From contig NZ_JAMBMT010000001.1 of the NCBI RefSeq assembly GCF_040371085.1, forward strand, positions 2,046,001 to 2,110,000: DNA of 64,000 nucleotides, read 5' to 3'. The DNA comes from Psychrobacter sp. AH5 (GTDB lineage Bacteria; Pseudomonadota; Gammaproteobacteria; Pseudomonadales; Moraxellaceae). The position numbers and the translations under genes were made by a program. Below the pieces are notes generated by a model. It was not told where the DNA came from and made no database searches. It worked only from the letters and a program-made list of their open reading frames with translations. The number at the start of each line of letters is the position of its first letter. Position 1 is the stretch's first letter. Shown here piece after piece: positions 48,582-57,899 of this stretch.

Positions 48582-51500
48582 TTAAGCACCCAACTTCGTA
48601 TCAAGCATCAATCTAATAAACTTCTTAAACTGATTGGGATTAGACAGTAAGTGCATAGTCATATCTTCAAACGCATCCTTCGCTTCAAACATAGCGTCTT
48701 CGGCGGCATCAGGATAACCACCAAGCATAATCTGATCGGTACTGTTATTACTGAATTGCTTGACCACAATTTCGTTTTCCGTGACCTTATCCCAAATAGT
48801 GTTCATAAAATTAACTTTGTCTTTATCAGTAAAGTCCTCGCCCGCAAACACCTCGTTCAATCTATTAATGACTTTCGACAGCAGCTCTTCTTTCTGATCC
48901 TTTGGCTTTCCTGTACCACCACCGCCGCCTGCTTCTAGCTCACCACTACCCTCTTGTAGCTTTAGATCTTGTTGATACAGCTTTGAGACGCGGTAATGAC
49001 TCATGACAATATTACTTAGATCAACGTCATCTTCGTTGTCCACACTTTCGCGCAGTAGCGGCTGTAGGTTACGCGCATATAGGCTCAGCTTTTCCAGCTC
49101 TTTATCGTCATAATCGACGATTTGCGACATAAACTCATACTGGCGGGTGAATGTCCCTAAATCCTTTTTAAAGATCTCCAGCGCATCTTGATCGGCCTTA
49201 AAGCCTTTGTAATCATTTTCGGCATTGGTCATCAGCACCACATCACCAGTCGCTTTGGTACGCTCTAGCATCACTTTGGCGTGCTGTGCTTGTTCGCGCG
49301 CCAGCTTATAACGCTTCTGCCAACGCTCGACCGCTGGCTTGCAGATATTACTAATGGCCGCGTTAGACTTATTCTTGCTATAGAAGGCTTCAACAAACTG
49401 CTCGACCTCATTCCATAAGAAGATGCCGCTGGCACGTAGTTTCTCATACAGGTCATACACCTGATCGGGATCGGACACATCTGCTAAGGTGGCGGTCTCA
49501 TAATACGGCTGAAAGGACTCTAAAATATCCTCAGGATCATTAAAGAAATCGAGGACAAACGTGCCACTCTCCGCCTTACCTTTATAGGTACGGTTAAGCC
49601 GTGATAAGGTCTGTACGCAGTCCACGCCTGTCAGCTTCTTATCGACGTACATAGCGCACAGTTTCGGCTGATCAAAGCCTGTCTGGAACTTGTTAGCCAC
49701 CAGCATCACTTGATAGTCATCGCTGTCAAAAGCTTTACGTAGGTCACGGCCTTTTAGGCCAATATTCATATTGTGCTCAGTGAACTTCTCACCGATGAGT
49801 GCGCCGCTGTCAGGGTCGTTATCATTGAAGGTGACTTCCCCTGAGAAGGCGACCATGGCATTGATGCCACGATAGCCACTATCTGCAATATAGTCATCAA
49901 AGGCGATTTTATAACGTACCGCTTCTTTACGCGACCCTGTCACGACCATGGCTTTGGCTTGCCCGCCGAGTAAGCCTTTAATGTTGTCGTTAAAGTGCTC
50001 AATGATGATCTTAACTTTCTGTGCGATATTGTGCTCATGGAGGCGCACCCAGTTATTGAGCTTAATCTTGGCGCGGCGAGCATCGACCTCATCATCTTCG
50101 GCAGCAAGCTTCTGCTTAAGCTGATAGACAACCTTATAGTTGGTGTAGTTTTTTAGCACATCTAGGATGAAGCCTTCTTCAATGGCTTGGCGCATGGAAT
50201 ACACATGATAAGCGGCGGGCAAGTTATCGCTAGCAGCTGGCAAGTCAGGGTTAGGCAAGCGCCCAAACAGCTCAATAGTTTTTGGCTTAGGCGTGGCAGT
50301 AAAGGCGTAATAGCTTAGGTTAGGACTGCTACGGCGGGCGGCTAGCGTGGCGTCCAATATGTCTTCGCTAGATAGCGGTGCATCATTCTCGGCAGCATTA
50401 CTCTCTATATCACCTGAGACCAACACTTCTTTGAGCTGGCGGGCGGTAGAGCCTGTTTGTGAGGAATGCGCTTCATCGGCGATGATCGCATAACGGCGCG
50501 ACTTTAAAACGCTAGAGTCTTCAATAGCTTTGAGTACAAACGGGAAAGTTTGAATGGTCACGATAATGATCGGCTGTGAGTTGACCAATGCACTGGCAAG
50601 CTGCTCAGACTTTGAGCCGTCACCTTCTTTTCTATTGATCTTACCGACCACGCCATCGGCATGTTCAAACTGATAAATAGTATCTTGAAGCTGGTCATCA
50701 AGCACGGTACGGTCGGTAATGACAATAACAGAGTGAAATTGCTTATCGCCGTCACTGTTGTATAAGGTGGATAGCTGATGGGCAGTCCATGCGATAGAGT
50801 TAGATTTTCCTGAGCCTGCACTGTGTTGAATGAGGTACTTTTGACCAGCGCCTTCAGACACAGCAGCATTAACCAACTTGGTCACCACATCCCACTGATG
50901 GTAGCGCGGGAACATCATGGTTTCTTTTTTGGACTTGCGGCCAATAGCGTCTTCTTCCTCGTCTATCTGCAAGTGCATAAAGTGGCCGAGGATGGCGAGT
51001 AAGTTCTCTGGTGTGAGTACTTCATTCCATAGATAGTCAGTGGCATATTGGCTGATATCGTCAGGGATATCGTTACCTGCGCCACCCTCACTGGTGCCTT
51101 TGTTAAACGGCAAGAAGTACGTGCTGTCTCCTGCCAGCCTAGTGGTCATATAGACTTCATACTGACTGACAGCGAAATGAACCAATGCGCCACGCTTAAA
51201 CGTCAGTAGCGGCTCAGGTTTCTTGGTATCAGGATCTTTCGGCAGGCGGGTCTTCTTATACTGAGTAATGGCATTTTGTACCGCTTGCTTAAACTCCGAC
51301 TTTAGCTCCATCGTTGTGACGGGCAAGCCATTGACGAACAGCACCACATCAATACGGTTACGCTTAGCGACCTTGCCATTAGCGTCAGCGCCGTTTTTAA
51401 GACTGGTATGAGGGCTATAGACGACTTCAGGCACAACACGGCAAATATTGGCTTCATAGCGCGCCATGGTCTCAGGGTTTAGGCTATGCTCAGGCTTAAA

Positions 51501-51839
51501 CTGGCATAATGAAAAGCGCGCGTTACGAATCTTGAGGCCATGACGTAAGACGCCTAGTGTGCCATAAGTGCGCGAGGCTCTATCGGTGGCTTGCGCGTCT
51601 GCCTTATTGAGCTGCTTGACCAATGCGGCGATAAAGTGGCGCTCTGAGTCGATAGGAAAGGTGCGGCAGAACTTCTCCCACTCTTGCGGCTGGGTGGTCT
51701 GTACAAAGTCTAGTACGTCTTGCTCATAAAGTGCCGTCTCTGCCTGATAGCCGCTAGGACTACCCAATTGCCAGCCTTGCGCTTGCATCTGAGTGACGAT
51801 ATCGGCTTGGAAGACAGATTCGTAGGTAGTGTCGGTCAT
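48582..51839 (-). CDS. hsdR: Type I restriction enzyme R subunit (DNA translocase/nuclease)
   Basis: HsdR translocates DNA and cuts it when the HsdMS complex finds an unmodified target. The 1085 residues contain the PD-(D/E)XK nuclease (IDVVLFVNGLPVTTMELK, residues about 163-180), Walker A QHSAGSGKSNSIAW (near 341), DEAH box (ADEAHSSQTG near 455), and SF2 helicase motifs VANKFQTGFDQPKL and TLSRLNRTYKGK. No frameshift, so the enzyme looks intact. A 224-base gap and the RHH-EVE-like gene separate it from hsdS, so it may have its own promoter. Confidence 0.97.
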   Translation of the reverse strand: MTDTTYESVFQADIVTQMQAQGWQLGSPSGYQAETALYEQDVLDFVQTTQPQEWEKFCRTFPIDSERHFIAALVKQLNKADAQATDRASRTYGTLGVLRHGLKIRNARFSLCQFKPEHSLNPETMARYEANICRVVPEVVYSPHTSLKNGADANGKVAKRNRIDVVLFVNGLPVTTMELKSEFKQAVQNAITQYKKTRLPKDPDTKKPEPLLTFKRGALVHFAVSQYEVYMTTRLAGDSTYFLPFNKGTSEGGAGNDIPDDISQYATDYLWNEVLTPENLLAILGHFMHLQIDEEEDAIGRKSKKETMMFPRYHQWDVVTKLVNAAVSEGAGQKYLIQHSAGSGKSNSIAWTAHQLSTLYNSDGDKQFHSVIVITDRTVLDDQLQDTIYQFEHADGVVGKINRKEGDGSKSEQLASALVNSQPIIIVTIQTFPFVLKAIEDSSVLKSRRYAIIADEAHSSQTGSTARQLKEVLVSGDIESNAAENDAPLSSEDILDATLAARRSSPNLSYYAFTATPKPKTIELFGRLPNPDLPAASDNLPAAYHVYSMRQAIEEGFILDVLKNYTNYKVVYQLKQKLAAEDDEVDARRAKIKLNNWVRLHEHNIAQKVKIIIEHFNDNIKGLLGGQAKAMVVTGSRKEAVRYKIAFDDYIADSGYRGINAMVAFSGEVTFNDNDPDSGALIGEKFTEHNMNIGLKGRDLRKAFDSDDYQVMLVANKFQTGFDQPKLCAMYVDKKLTGVDCVQTLSRLNRTYKGKAESGTFVLDFFNDPEDILESFQPYYETATLADVSDPDQVYDLYEKLRASGIFLWNEVEQFVEAFYSKNKSNAAISNICKPAVERWQKRYKLAREQAQHAKVMLERTKATGDVVLMTNAENDYKGFKADQDALEIFKKDLGTFTRQYEFMSQIVDYDDKELEKLSLYARNLQPLLRESVDNEDDVDLSNIVMSHYRVSKLYQQDLKLQEGSGELEAGGGGGTGKPKDQKEELLSKVINRLNEVFAGEDFTDKDKVNFMNTIWDKVTENEIVVKQFSNNSTDQIMLGGYPDAAEDAMFEAKDAFEDMTMHLLSNPNQFKKFIRLMLDTKLGA

Positions 51840-52063
51840 GTTAAGTCCATTTAAGAGGTAGTTTACGGGTTTCGTTAGTAATGCCGTGATACTTAGATTA
51901 CATTAGCCGCCCTTGCATGATTAAGATGCAAGTATCGCTATTATTGAGCCTAAAGCGCTTATAAATAACTACTGCCAATAAGATACTATTCACCTCCAGT
52001 CCCTGATTATTGAGACTAGAGGCGAGTAAACTGACCACGAAGGCTTGTAAACTTTAACGGAAA

Positions 52064-52711
52064 TTATGCCTTAAAACTGTTTAGAAGTGCCTCGCCTTGT
52101 TTTTTATTTAACTGCACCATTGTTCGCATGAAGTTAAAATCTGTTTTAGTGACATCTTTCATTTTTCGTGCTGATAGAGCATTATCTAAACGGATAAAAT
52201 TGTTTAGCTTACGGGTATAACATTCTGCTACTTCACCATGGTGCTCTCGTTTATCTAAATAAGCATCAGCGTTGCCATAGCCAACTATGCCATGACCGCT
52301 TTGATAAAGGAAGACGATATCGCCTTCCTTTAAGCGTTCTATATTGTGTTTCCAATCACCATAGAATGCTGAAGCTTCACCGTTTTCTAGCATTTTATAA
52401 TGATCATTTTCATCGTTAGTGAAGTTAGTATTGAGTAGGAAAAACCTTTGTTGCTCTTGTTGATTGTCTTTAGTAGTGATTAATGCGTCGTCATCATTCT
52501 CTTTAGCAAGTTGTTTTTCTAGTTCTTCAATACCGCCTTGTATAAAAGTCTCTATTAGACTAGAGCGGGTAACGGTCTCAGAAGTAAGGGCTGATACTGT
52601 TTGTGAATACTCATCCAACTTATTAATTAGCTCAGGCTTAAGGCGCAATGACAATACCTGTAAATCACCCTTATGGTTCAATAAATTTTTAATACGACTA
52701 GATGTGGACAT
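52064..52711 (-). CDS. Ribbon-helix-helix plus PUA/EVE-like fusion protein
   Basis: 215 residues in two parts. Residues about 12-72 (GDLQVLSLRLKPELINKLDEYS...SSLIETFIQGGIEELE) look like a ribbon-helix-helix DNA-binding module: a short beta strand, then two helices. Residues about 88-195 (RFFLLNTNFTNDENDHYKMLENGEASAFYGDWKHNIERLKEGDIVFLYQSGHGIVGYGNAD) look like an EVE/PUA-type domain; these bind modified bases in other systems. No name is known to me. It sits between hsdS and hsdR with its own promoter, covered by TTGTAAT repeats. A repressor whose output depends on DNA modification is possible but only inferred. Confidence 0.7.
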   Translation of the reverse strand: MSTSSRIKNLLNHKGDLQVLSLRLKPELINKLDEYSQTVSALTSETVTRSSLIETFIQGGIEELEKQLAKENDDDALITTKDNQQEQQRFFLLNTNFTNDENDHYKMLENGEASAFYGDWKHNIERLKEGDIVFLYQSGHGIVGYGNADAYLDKREHHGEVAECYTRKLNNFIRLDNALSARKMKDVTKTDFNFMRTMVQLNKKQGEALLNSFKA

Positions 52712-52748
52712 GGTTGACCCTCAATTATTGGTAAGAGTCACCATCATA

Positions 52749-52783
52749 TTGTAATTCTACAAGTATTACAACACGTATTACAA
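52749..52783 (-). promoter_or_regulatory. Promoter and operator-like repeats of the RHH-EVE-like gene
   Basis: On the minus strand TTGTAA (52778-52783) and TAGAAT (52754-52759) are 18 bases apart. Three copies of the 7-mer ATTACAA/TTGTAAT (52749-52755, 52765-52771, 52777-52783) lie over it, two direct at 12-bp spacing and one inverted. RHH proteins usually bind such short repeats over their own promoters. Confidence 0.65.
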
Positions 52784-52840
52784 AATAGTCGATATATAAA
52801 TATGAAGTAAAGTTCCTGCTGTATTACTCCTATAGAGTAT

Positions 52841-52923
52841 CAGGCACTCGCTAACCTCCCGCATAAATCTTACCCGTAACAGCAGCAGATATTAAAGCGG
52901 TGCGGCATACTTGCACGAGTTGG
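52841..52923 (-). pseudogene. hsdS 3'-end relic
   Basis: This 83-base stretch aligns without gaps to the end of hsdS at an offset of exactly 950 bases (53791-53873): 68 of 83 bases agree. In frame it still reads RTALISAAVTGKI, the C-terminal coiled coil end of HsdS. A TAG replaces the Trp codon of the hsdS ending. There is no hsdS sequence before it, so it is a decayed end fragment. Confidence 0.8.
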
Positions 52924-52962
52924 GCGGTTTATTCGGCTTCATTAAAAAACGTAATCCAAGTT

Positions 52963-53724
52963 TTACGGCTCATCGCACATCTGCTTAAAGCTTTTACCAA
53001 ATAATGTTTTATTCAGTTTTTGCTGATTACTAAACACTTCATCAGAGTCGGCATGATAGACCTGATCATTGACGCAATTACCAAAACCAAAAGTAACCAA
53101 GTTTATCTTGGCGTACTTAGTAGGGTTGCTGGCTTTTTCTTCCTGATAGCGCTTGGTAGCCAAACTGCGGTAATACTTACCACCATCGTCTGTGATATCT
53201 GCTTGTTCTTGAATTTGCTCTTCAACAAACTGCTTCCATCTATTTTGCACAGCCGTTTCATTCTTTAATAACGGCTCAATATAAGTTTTACACATTTGCG
53301 GGCTTTGCTTGAGTGCCTCACTGGGATTCAGATATCCCAAAATCGTCAATTTATTTTGTTCATATTCGCCGTCAATAGACTTGACCAACTCTTGCTTATA
53401 ACCTTTTGCTTCAGGCACCACATCAAGTCGTTCAATATTATTCTTAACTTTTATATATTCTTCAGTAAGCTTGTCTAAGTCTTTCATCGATAACTTGTCT
53501 AGCGCGTCAATATCCATCGGTGGAAAAAAGCTATCTAGATTTGATCTGGTTAAGCTTTCTAATACTAAATGTGAATTCTTGATTTGCTTAGCGGTATATT
53601 TATTACTGTCAAAGTCACCCTGCATACTGCAAAAATCATCTTGCCATTTATAGGTCTGTGCTTGGGCGATGGTGGTCACGGCCATTGATGCTAATAGAGC
53701 TGCTACGGTAACTGCTTTCATCAT
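52963..53724 (-). CDS. Secreted Cys-containing protein inside the hsd operon
   Basis: 253 residues. Signal peptide MMKAVTVAALLASMAVTTIAQA, then a mature helical protein with four well-spaced Cys (DFCSMQG, QMCKTYI, GNCVNDQ, KQMCDEP), enough for two disulfides. AAGGAG sits 5-8 bases before the ATG pair. It starts 61 bases after the hsdS stop and is probably co-transcribed with hsdMS. No family recognised. A periplasmic protein is out of place in a cytoplasmic restriction locus; it is flanked on both sides by hsdS 3' sequence. Confidence 0.75.
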   Translation of the reverse strand: MMKAVTVAALLASMAVTTIAQAQTYKWQDDFCSMQGDFDSNKYTAKQIKNSHLVLESLTRSNLDSFFPPMDIDALDKLSMKDLDKLTEEYIKVKNNIERLDVVPEAKGYKQELVKSIDGEYEQNKLTILGYLNPSEALKQSPQMCKTYIEPLLKNETAVQNRWKQFVEEQIQEQADITDDGGKYYRSLATKRYQEEKASNPTKYAKINLVTFGFGNCVNDQVYHADSDEVFSNQQKLNKTLFGKSFKQMCDEP

Positions 53725-53785
53725 ATAACTCCTTTTATTGATTTTCTTTTATCAAACGCAATATGCGCTTAATCTCTATTTACAG

Positions 53786-55039
53786 CTACTCAGGCGCTCG
53801 CCAACCCCGCACATCAATCTTACCCGTAACGGCGGCGGAGATTAAAGCAGTGCGTCGTTCTTGCATGAGTTGGATGTTGTACTCTGACTTTTTGATCAAA
53901 TTATCAAATTGATTATCCATTTTTTCAATTTTTTTAACTATTAGGTCTTGCTCTTTTTTTGAAGGTAAAGGCATAAAAATACGACCTAACTCATCAAAAT
54001 AAAGTCTCAAACGCATCTCCATTATTCCTCTAGACCATCGCTTAAACTCCATATTAGCTAATTTAGTTCTAAACAAATAATGATAAAACTTAGAATTAAT
54101 ATCTTTTGTTGCTCGCAAAATATCATACGCTGGACTAGTAACTCCCTCATAATCCGAATAGCCTACTGCACCCATCCAAGCCAATAGTTTATTTACAACT
54201 ATATCCCCTTTCTCTACTTTCCAGTACCCATCAGTCGTAGACGCTTTATTCCCTTTCTGCTCTAAATCTTTACGAGGACGAACTCCAATCGCTGTATAAA
54301 CCGATAATAACTCATAATCGTTATTTGAAGGTGCTGGCTCAGCAACTAATTTAAAAAATCGCTTTGCAGGCATAATATCCCAATGCTCCGGCACGTCCCC
54401 CAACCACTCCACGCCCGAATCTTTCATCGGTGCATCAGGGTTCAAGCCTTTAGTCACGGCATGACTGATGACGGCTTGGCGCTTTTCTTTTAACAGTTGG
54501 ATAAGGGTTTGCTGTTTTTCGATTAAGGTATCGATTTGGGCGGTTTCATGGTCGAGGAATCCTATAATTTTTTGTTGTTCTAATATCGATGGAGTAGCCA
54601 ATCCAATTTCTGCCATCTCATTATTCATGATTTTGGCACCATTTGTATCAGGTCTTTTATAAAACTGTGCAGCATACTGAAGTGCATAATAAATAAAATC
54701 TAAGGAAGTTAAATTACCTTTCAACTGCAACGTTCCACAAACATTCGTACAGTTATGTTTTCCTGATCTAATAAATATGGTTCCAGCATTTGCACCATCT
54801 GTTGTCCAAGTTAATTGATCACAATCAAAATCAAAAGAGTTTATATAACCCAAGCAGCCATTATTTTGAGTTTGTGAAGAATATACAGGATAGAGACCAT
54901 CAACCATCAACTCTTCTTGCGCAATGACTCTTCCTCGACCAATACTAAAAAGATATTTAACTTTTTTGATCTCCCAGTCATAAGGAATACTTTCGAAACC
55001 CAAGGTTTGAGTGGCTTTATAATCGTTATATATAGCCAT
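53786..55039 (-). CDS. hsdS: Type I restriction-modification specificity subunit S
   Basis: HsdS chooses the split recognition sequence through two target-recognition domains. In the 417 residues, TRD1 is about 15-150, the central conserved helix about 155-205 (IGFLDHETAQIDTLIEKQQTLIQLLKEKRQAVISHAVT), TRD2 about 225-370, and the distal helix 373-410 (NIQLMQERRTALISAAVTGKIDV). Complete, with no internal stops. The start overlaps the hsdM stop by one base. The recognition sequence cannot be read from the protein. Confidence 0.96.
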   Translation of the reverse strand: MAIYNDYKATQTLGFESIPYDWEIKKVKYLFSIGRGRVIAQEELMVDGLYPVYSSQTQNNGCLGYINSFDFDCDQLTWTTDGANAGTIFIRSGKHNCTNVCGTLQLKGNLTSLDFIYYALQYAAQFYKRPDTNGAKIMNNEMAEIGLATPSILEQQKIIGFLDHETAQIDTLIEKQQTLIQLLKEKRQAVISHAVTKGLNPDAPMKDSGVEWLGDVPEHWDIMPAKRFFKLVAEPAPSNNDYELLSVYTAIGVRPRKDLEQKGNKASTTDGYWKVEKGDIVVNKLLAWMGAVGYSDYEGVTSPAYDILRATKDINSKFYHYLFRTKLANMEFKRWSRGIMEMRLRLYFDELGRIFMPLPSKKEQDLIVKKIEKMDNQFDNLIKKSEYNIQLMQERRTALISAAVTGKIDVRGWRAPE

Positions 55040-57417
55040 TACGAATGCACCTCACCCAATAACTGCATAATCTCGCTACTAACCGCATCCAAATCTGCAT
55101 CAATCTCAGCTAGCGGACGCGGTGGCTCATACACATAGAAATGACGGTTAAACGGTATCTCAAAGCCCACAACGCCAACCTCTTCATCAATCGCATCTAC
55201 TTTGTCCGCATTGATCCACGCATCAGGCACATGCGGCTGTACTTCACGGGCGAAGTAACTTTCAATCAGCTCAGTGGTCGTCACTTCAGGATTAAGTGGC
55301 ACGTTTTCATAATCACGTAAGTCGCTATCTGTTTGGAACTCAACTATTTTGGTCTTGCTGGCAGGATCGGTGCTATTTTTGGAACGATAAGTAAACGCAC
55401 CATAAAGCGGACTGGCAACCTTGACCGCTTTTTTGATGACGGGTTCTGCTTCAGGGTTTTTCCATGTGATAGCATCCATCAGCTGCTTTTTCTCTTTGGT
55501 GTCTAAGCTAATCTCAGCGTCTTTTAACGCTTGCTTAAACACTTTTTCAAACTCATTAAAGTCATCGAATTGGTTTTCACCTATCGCGGCTTGCAAGGCT
55601 TTGGCTTTATTCATGATCTCAAGCTGATCTCGCCATACTTTAGAGTCAAGCACGTCTTTGATTTGCTTTTCTTTTAGCTCAGAGAAGTCCGCCTTAATCA
55701 TCGCACGCGCTTCTAACGTGACCGCCGATAAGTCGCCATAGCTATCAGTCGTCCAATTACCACCAAACGCCTCATACAGCGCTGGCATGACCATATCGAA
55801 TGGTTTAGGTGCATAACGTAGGGTCTCTAACGCGTTATCTGACAGCTGAGCCGATAGACGTAGCGGCCGCTCAATGGTGATACGGCGATAGCCAAATTCA
55901 TGGGTCTTAAATATCTTACTGGCGAAGGTCTTGGCAGGTTCAGTTTTTGGGTTGGCAGACTGACGGCCACGGTTAGATTTTACCTCATCAACCTTATCGA
56001 GTACGCGCGCATCAACCACTTCAAAGTTACCGAAGCTTTTGGTAATGGTCTTGATATCGTCATCATTCATCTCATTACGCTTAGAGCCAAGAGATTTACG
56101 CATCTTGCTATATAGGTTACTACCATCAATCAATTGCACTTTGCCGCGGCGCTCAGCGGCTTTCTTATTGCTTAATATCCAGATATAAGTAGCAATGCCC
56201 GTGTTATAAAACATATCGTTTGGCAAGGCGATGATGGCCTCTAGCAAATCGGCTTCTAAGATATAACGGCGAATCTCACTCTCACCACTACCCGCGCCGC
56301 CCGTGAATAACGGTGAACCATTTAAAATGATACCGATACGGCTGCCTTGATTACTGTTTTGAGTACTGCCGTTATCTGTCGCTTTATCATCACCAGTAAT
56401 CGGACGCATCTTGCTAAGCAGATGCATTAGGAACAATAGCGACCCATCAGACACGCGCGGCAAGCCAGCCCCAAAGCGGCCGTCAAAACCTTTTTGTGTA
56501 TGCTCATCGTTGATCTCGCCTGCTATTTTTTTCCAGTCCACCCCAAACGGCGGGTTAGATAGCATGTAGTCGAACTTCTCAACCACCAGCTGATCATTGG
56601 ATAAGGTATTACCCAGCTTAATGTTATTCACCTCTTGCCCTTTGATCAGCATATCGGCTTTACAGATGGCATAAGACTCAGGGTTTAACTCTTGGCCATA
56701 GGTGCGCATGACTGCGTCAGGGTTGAGTTCTAGCACATATTCCATACCAGAGGATAGGAAGCCGCCCGTCCCCGCTGTAGGGTCATAAATGGTGCGAATA
56801 ATGCCATCTTTGGTCAGTGCGTCATCATCTTCCATAAATACCAATGAGGTAGTCAGGCGCACGATATCGCGCGGGGTAAAGTGCTCCCCTGCCGTTTCGT
56901 TTGAGCTTTCAGCAAAGCGGCGGATCAGCTCTTCAAACACAAAGCCCATTTCATGATTGGAGATAGTCTCAGGACTAAGGTCGGTATTGGCGAACATCTG
57001 CACGACTTTATACAGCAAGTTAGCATCAGCCAATTGACCGACAAACTCTTCAAACTTGAAATGCTCAAATATCTCACGCGCGTCTTTAGAGAAAGATTGC
57101 ACGTAAGTATTGAGGTTATCCTTGATGTCGCTTTGACCCATCTTGCTGAGATCCATCGGCGAGATATTATAGAAGGGGCGTTTGCTGGCACGTATCAAGA
57201 ACTTCTCTTGCGCTTCCTCAGGCAAACCCATCTCAGCGATACGCTGGCTCTCAGCGACCACCTCTGCCTTAGTATCTTCTAATACGCACTCTAAGCGGCG
57301 CAATAGCGTAAACGGCAGAATGATGCGACCGTACTGAGATTGCTTAAAGTCACCGCGTAATAGGTCAGCGACAGACCAGATGAAAGCCGCTGTTTGAGAG
57401 AAGTTTTTGGTCGTCAT
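55039..57417 (-). CDS. hsdM: Type I restriction-modification methyltransferase subunit M
   Basis: HsdM methylates adenine N6 in the hsdS-chosen target. Motifs: HsdM N-terminal helices ([20 protein letters not shown] at the start), [18 protein letters not shown] motif [11 protein letters not shown] (about residue 212) and the catalytic NPPF in [12 protein letters not shown] (near 290). At 792 residues it is 250-300 longer than E. coli-type HsdM; the Lys/Glu-rich extension (about 520-740) includes a PFMV-like and coiled section before a C-terminal [22 protein letters not shown]. First gene of the minus-strand operon. Confidence 0.96.
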   Translation of the reverse strand: MTTKNFSQTAAFIWSVADLLRGDFKQSQYGRIILPFTLLRRLECVLEDTKAEVVAESQRIAEMGLPEEAQEKFLIRASKRPFYNISPMDLSKMGQSDIKDNLNTYVQSFSKDAREIFEHFKFEEFVGQLADANLLYKVVQMFANTDLSPETISNHEMGFVFEELIRRFAESSNETAGEHFTPRDIVRLTTSLVFMEDDDALTKDGIIRTIYDPTAGTGGFLSSGMEYVLELNPDAVMRTYGQELNPESYAICKADMLIKGQEVNNIKLGNTLSNDQLVVEKFDYMLSNPPFGVDWKKIAGEINDEHTQKGFDGRFGAGLPRVSDGSLLFLMHLLSKMRPITGDDKATDNGSTQNSNQGSRIGIILNGSPLFTGGAGSGESEIRRYILEADLLEAIIALPNDMFYNTGIATYIWILSNKKAAERRGKVQLIDGSNLYSKMRKSLGSKRNEMNDDDIKTITKSFGNFEVVDARVLDKVDEVKSNRGRQSANPKTEPAKTFASKIFKTHEFGYRRITIERPLRLSAQLSDNALETLRYAPKPFDMVMPALYEAFGGNWTTDSYGDLSAVTLEARAMIKADFSELKEKQIKDVLDSKVWRDQLEIMNKAKALQAAIGENQFDDFNEFEKVFKQALKDAEISLDTKEKKQLMDAITWKNPEAEPVIKKAVKVASPLYGAFTYRSKNSTDPASKTKIVEFQTDSDLRDYENVPLNPEVTTTELIESYFAREVQPHVPDAWINADKVDAIDEEVGVVGFEIPFNRHFYVYEPPRPLAEIDADLDAVSSEIMQLLGEVHS

Positions 57418-57608
57418 AGGAGAGTCTTATTATTTGAGTCTGATAAAGGAAAACTTATAAGGATAAACCAAAATATAGGAATACCGATAAAATACTTGGG
57501 ATTATATCAGTTCCATAGGTGAGTTGCAGGCATGGCAGGTAATAAGAATAGAACTTTGTTGCATACAAAAGGTAGTTAGGAGAGAATGCGATGTGTAGGA
57601 ATGACACA

Positions 57609-57637
57609 ACAATAACTACAGTATTAAAGCATGCCAA
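57609..57637 (-). promoter_or_regulatory. Possible hsdMS promoter
   Basis: TTGGCA (one mismatch from -35) and TATTGT (two from -10) with 17-bp spacing, 192 bases before hsdM. Confidence 0.4.
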
Positions 57638-57705
57638 ATTATTATTTTTTAAAGTTAAGCGGCAATAATAATTTAACTCTATATACCCATATTTCGCTCA
57701 TTGTT

Positions 57706-57836
57706 GCGCGCCCTAGAGGCCATTTTCGCGCGAAAAACACATTATTTAAAAAAATATAGCCAATTAATACAACGGCTTACAAAATACGCTGATTTTTATG
57801 GCGCGAAAAAGTGCAATTTTGCGCGCGATAACGCGC
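57706..57836. repeat. Cluster of CGCG palindromes
   Basis: GCGCGC (57706-57711); the perfect 14-bp palindrome TTTTCGCGCGAAAA (57723-57736); GGCGCGAAAAA (57800-57810) and TTTTGCGCGCGAT (57817-57829), which together form an imperfect inverted repeat; and ACGCGCAC at 57831-57838. Possible operator sites controlling hsdM on one side or the lipoprotein on the other. Confidence 0.6.
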
Positions 57837-57899
57837 ACATTTGTGCTATCACAAGTATATTGGTTCATCATCTATTAGAAATTAGGTTAGAAATACTAC

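Larger units (their letters stand above)
57418..57899. other. Divergent region hsdM / lipoprotein with CGCG clusters
   Basis: 482 bases without a convincing gene (the 86-codon plus-strand frame at 57701 has no ribosome-binding site and overlaps the clusters). A possible hsdM promoter is TTGGCA (57632-57637) 17 bases from TATTGT (57609-57614) on the minus strand. Further right, five CGCG/GCGC-rich spots lie within 130 bases of AT-rich DNA. Confidence 0.55.
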
